Source of the DNA: Salvelinus alpinus
Taxonomy: Eukaryota > Chordata > Actinopteri > Salmoniformes > Salmonidae
DNA: 64,000 nt
Direction: 5' to 3'
Assembly: GCF_045679555.1 (NCBI RefSeq)
Contig: NC_092087.1
Coordinates: forward strand, 23,995,367 to 24,059,366
A model generated the notes under the pieces. The model was not told the origin of the DNA. It worked only from the letters and a program-made list of their open reading frames with translations, and did not search any database. Shown here in pieces: positions 62,629-64,000 of this stretch. The position numbers and the translations under genes were made by a program. Numbering within the stretch: position 1 is the first letter of the stretch; every line of letters begins with the position of its first letter.

Positions 62629-62681
62629 ATGGATTATGCCATGAAGTCCCTTAGTCGTCTGTCTTCTGCTTTTCTCTCCAA
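62629..62681 (+). CDS. cidec: cidec, first coding exon (rest outside window)
   Basis: Exon 62588-62681 lies between an acceptor (CCCCAG) and a strong donor (GTAAGTG). It begins coding at ATG 62629: MDYAMKSLSRLSSAFLS plus two bases. Mammalian CIDEC starts MEYAMKSLSLLYPKSLS, so the first nine residues match apart from Glu/Asp. CIDEC (FSP27) is a lipid-droplet protein that drives fat exchange between droplets. In human 3p25 it lies close to TTLL3, which is 38 kb upstream here, and that supports the call. The CIDE-N domain exons would lie beyond 64000. Confidence 0.6.
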
Positions 62682-62744
62682 GTAAGTGCCTGATGCCGCA
62701 GCACTGAGGGGGATGTGCTCCACCGGCAGCTCTGTTAGTTTATT

Positions 62745-62850
62745 TTAATATAAAATATATGCCATTAAGCAGACACTTTTATCCAAAGGGACTTAGTCAT
62801 GCGTGCATACATTTTAAGTATGGGAAGTCCTGGGAATCAAACCCACGCTC
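62745..62850. repeat. L2/SINE-type tail fragment
   Basis: GCCATTAAGCAGACACTTTT followed by ATCCAAAGGGACTTAGTCAT is the L2-type tail motif, then a SINE-like TGGGAATCAAACCCACGCTC. Short relic. Confidence 0.5.
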
Positions 62851-62856
62851 TAAGAA

Positions 62857-63016
62857 AAAAAAGGTGCTATCTAGAACCTAAAGGGTTCTTCAGCTGTTGC
62901 TGTTAGAGAACCCTTTGAAGAACCCTTTTTAGTTCCAGGTAGAAAAAAACCTTTTAGGTTCCATGTAGAACCCTTTCCACAGAGGGTTCTACCTGGAACC
63001 AAAAGGGGTTCTACCT
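62857..63016. repeat. hairpin MITE, copy 2, cut by a LINE
   Basis: Same GGGTTCT/GAACCC palindromic family as 10331-10556. The right arm stops at 63016 where the LINE tail begins. Confidence 0.7.
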
Positions 63017-64000
63017 CAAATCAAATTGTATTGGTCACATACACATGGTTAGCAGATATTAATGTGAGTGTAGCGAAATGCTTGTGTTTCTAGTTCCAAC
63101 AGTGCAGTAATATCTAACAAATAATCTAACAATTCCCAACAACAACCAACAAAATATATGGATGAGCGATGGCCGAGCGGCATAGGCAAGGTGCAGTAGA
63201 TTATATAAAATACAGTATATACATGTGATATGAGTAATGTAAGATATGTAAAAATTATTAAAGTGGAATTATTTTAAGTGGCATTGTTTAAAGTGACTAG
63301 TGATCCATTTATTAAAGTGTCCAGTGATTGGGTCTTAATACAGTATATACATGTGATATGAGTAATGTAAGATATGTAGACGTTATTAAAGTGGCATTAT
63401 TTCGAGTGGCATTGTTTAAAGTGATTAGTGATCCATTTATTAAAGTGTCCAGTGATCGGGTCTCAATGTGGGCAGCAGCCTCTCTGAGTTAGTGATTGCT
63501 GTTTAGCAGTCTAATGGCCTTGAGATAGAAGCTGTTTCTCAATCTCTCTGTCCCAGCTTTGATGCTCCTCTACTGACCTCGCCTTCTGGATGATAGAGGT
63601 GTGACAGGCAGTGGCTCGGGTGTTTGTTGTCCTTGATGATCTTTTTGGCCTTCCTGTGACATCGGGTGCTGTATGTGTTATGGATGGCAGGTAGTTTGCC
63701 CCCGGTGGTGCGTTTAGCAGGCCGCACCACCCTCTTGAGAGCCTTGTGGTTGTGGGCGGTGCAGTTGCAATACCAGGCTGTGATACAGCCTGACAGGATG
63801 CTCTTGATTGTGCATCTGTAAAAGTTTGTCAGGGTTCTGTGTGACAAGCCAAATTTCTTCAGCCTCCTGAGGTTGAAGAGGCGCTGTTGCGCCTTCTTCA
63901 CCACACTGTATATGTGGGTGGACCATTTCAGTTTGTCTGTGATGTGTACGCCCAGGAACTTAAAACTTTCCATCTTCTCCACGGCTGAGGGTACTGGAGG
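63017..64000 (-). mobile_element. LINE 3' half (Rex-like), running off the window
   Basis: Minus-strand LINE in cidec intron. The 3' end is at 63017 (CAAATCAAATTGTATTGGTC). The UTR holds a 128 bp tandem duplication. The RT end 63982-63539 is one frame of 147 residues (FKFLGVHITDKLKWSTHIYS, AQQRLFNLRRLKKFGLSHRT, KSILSGCITAWYCNCTAHNH). The remainder is outside the window. Clade uncertain. Confidence 0.75.
63211..63466. repeat. tandem duplication, period 128 bp
   Basis: Two adjacent copies starting TACAGTATATACATGTGATA at 63211 and 63339, about 93 percent alike by eye, inside the LINE 3' UTR. Confidence 0.8.

Overview
The window looks like nuclear DNA of a salmonid fish (trout, salmon or char). 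It carries HpaI and SmaI-type tRNA SINEs, LINEs with the RSg-1-type 3' tail, many Tc1-like transposons with TA target sites, long dinucleotide tracts, and split genes whose proteins match vertebrate families. About two thirds of the sequence is recognisable transposon or repeat. There is no operon structure, no CRISPR array and no RNA gene.

Layout: 1-8.2 kb is a pile of two hAT transposons, an L2-type LINE, an RSg-1-type LINE and two solo LTRs. 8.2-12.6 kb is mostly non-coding, with microsatellites and MITE-like repeats. 12.6-24.6 kb holds ttll3 (tubulin glycylase family, + strand, 13 coding exons); its 5.4 kb intron 11 is filled by a LINE tail, a three-deep Tc1 nest and a second, inverted Tc1 copy. 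24.7-27.25 kb is a repeat enclosing a LINE, ending just before the uqcrc1 promoter. 27.3-38.6 kb holds uqcrc1 (complex III core protein 1, + strand, 12 coding exons, 478 aa); its 7.3 kb intron 1 contains LINEs, a Penelope-like element, a SINE and a Tc1 element. 39-48.1 kb is a run of Tc1-like elements and a hAT-like repeat that carries an almost identical 364 bp copy of uqcrc1 exon 4 and intron 4. 51.9-52.8 kb holds a urocortin gene (prepro-peptide in one exon). 53.3-57.1 kb is a solo LTR split by two DNA transposons, followed by another Tc1 copy. 57.1-62.5 kb is mostly unassigned, with one Tc1-like element. At 62.6 kb lies the probable first coding exon of cidec; the window ends in its intron.

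All four genes are on the + strand and work separately: ciliary tubulin glycylation, mitochondrial respiration, stress-peptide signalling and lipid-droplet fusion. TTLL3 and CIDEC are close neighbours in human 3p25, while UQCRC1 lies next to UCN2 in 3p21, so this fish block joins genes from two human neighbourhoods. The main surprises are the uqcrc1 fragment copy, a 96-nt in-frame optional intron in ttll3, the inverted Tc1 pair in ttll3 intron 11, a hammerhead-like motif in the Penelope-like element, and a urocortin whose sequence is UCN3-like but whose neighbour suggests UCN2. Repeat family names come from memory of salmonid repeats and were not searched.
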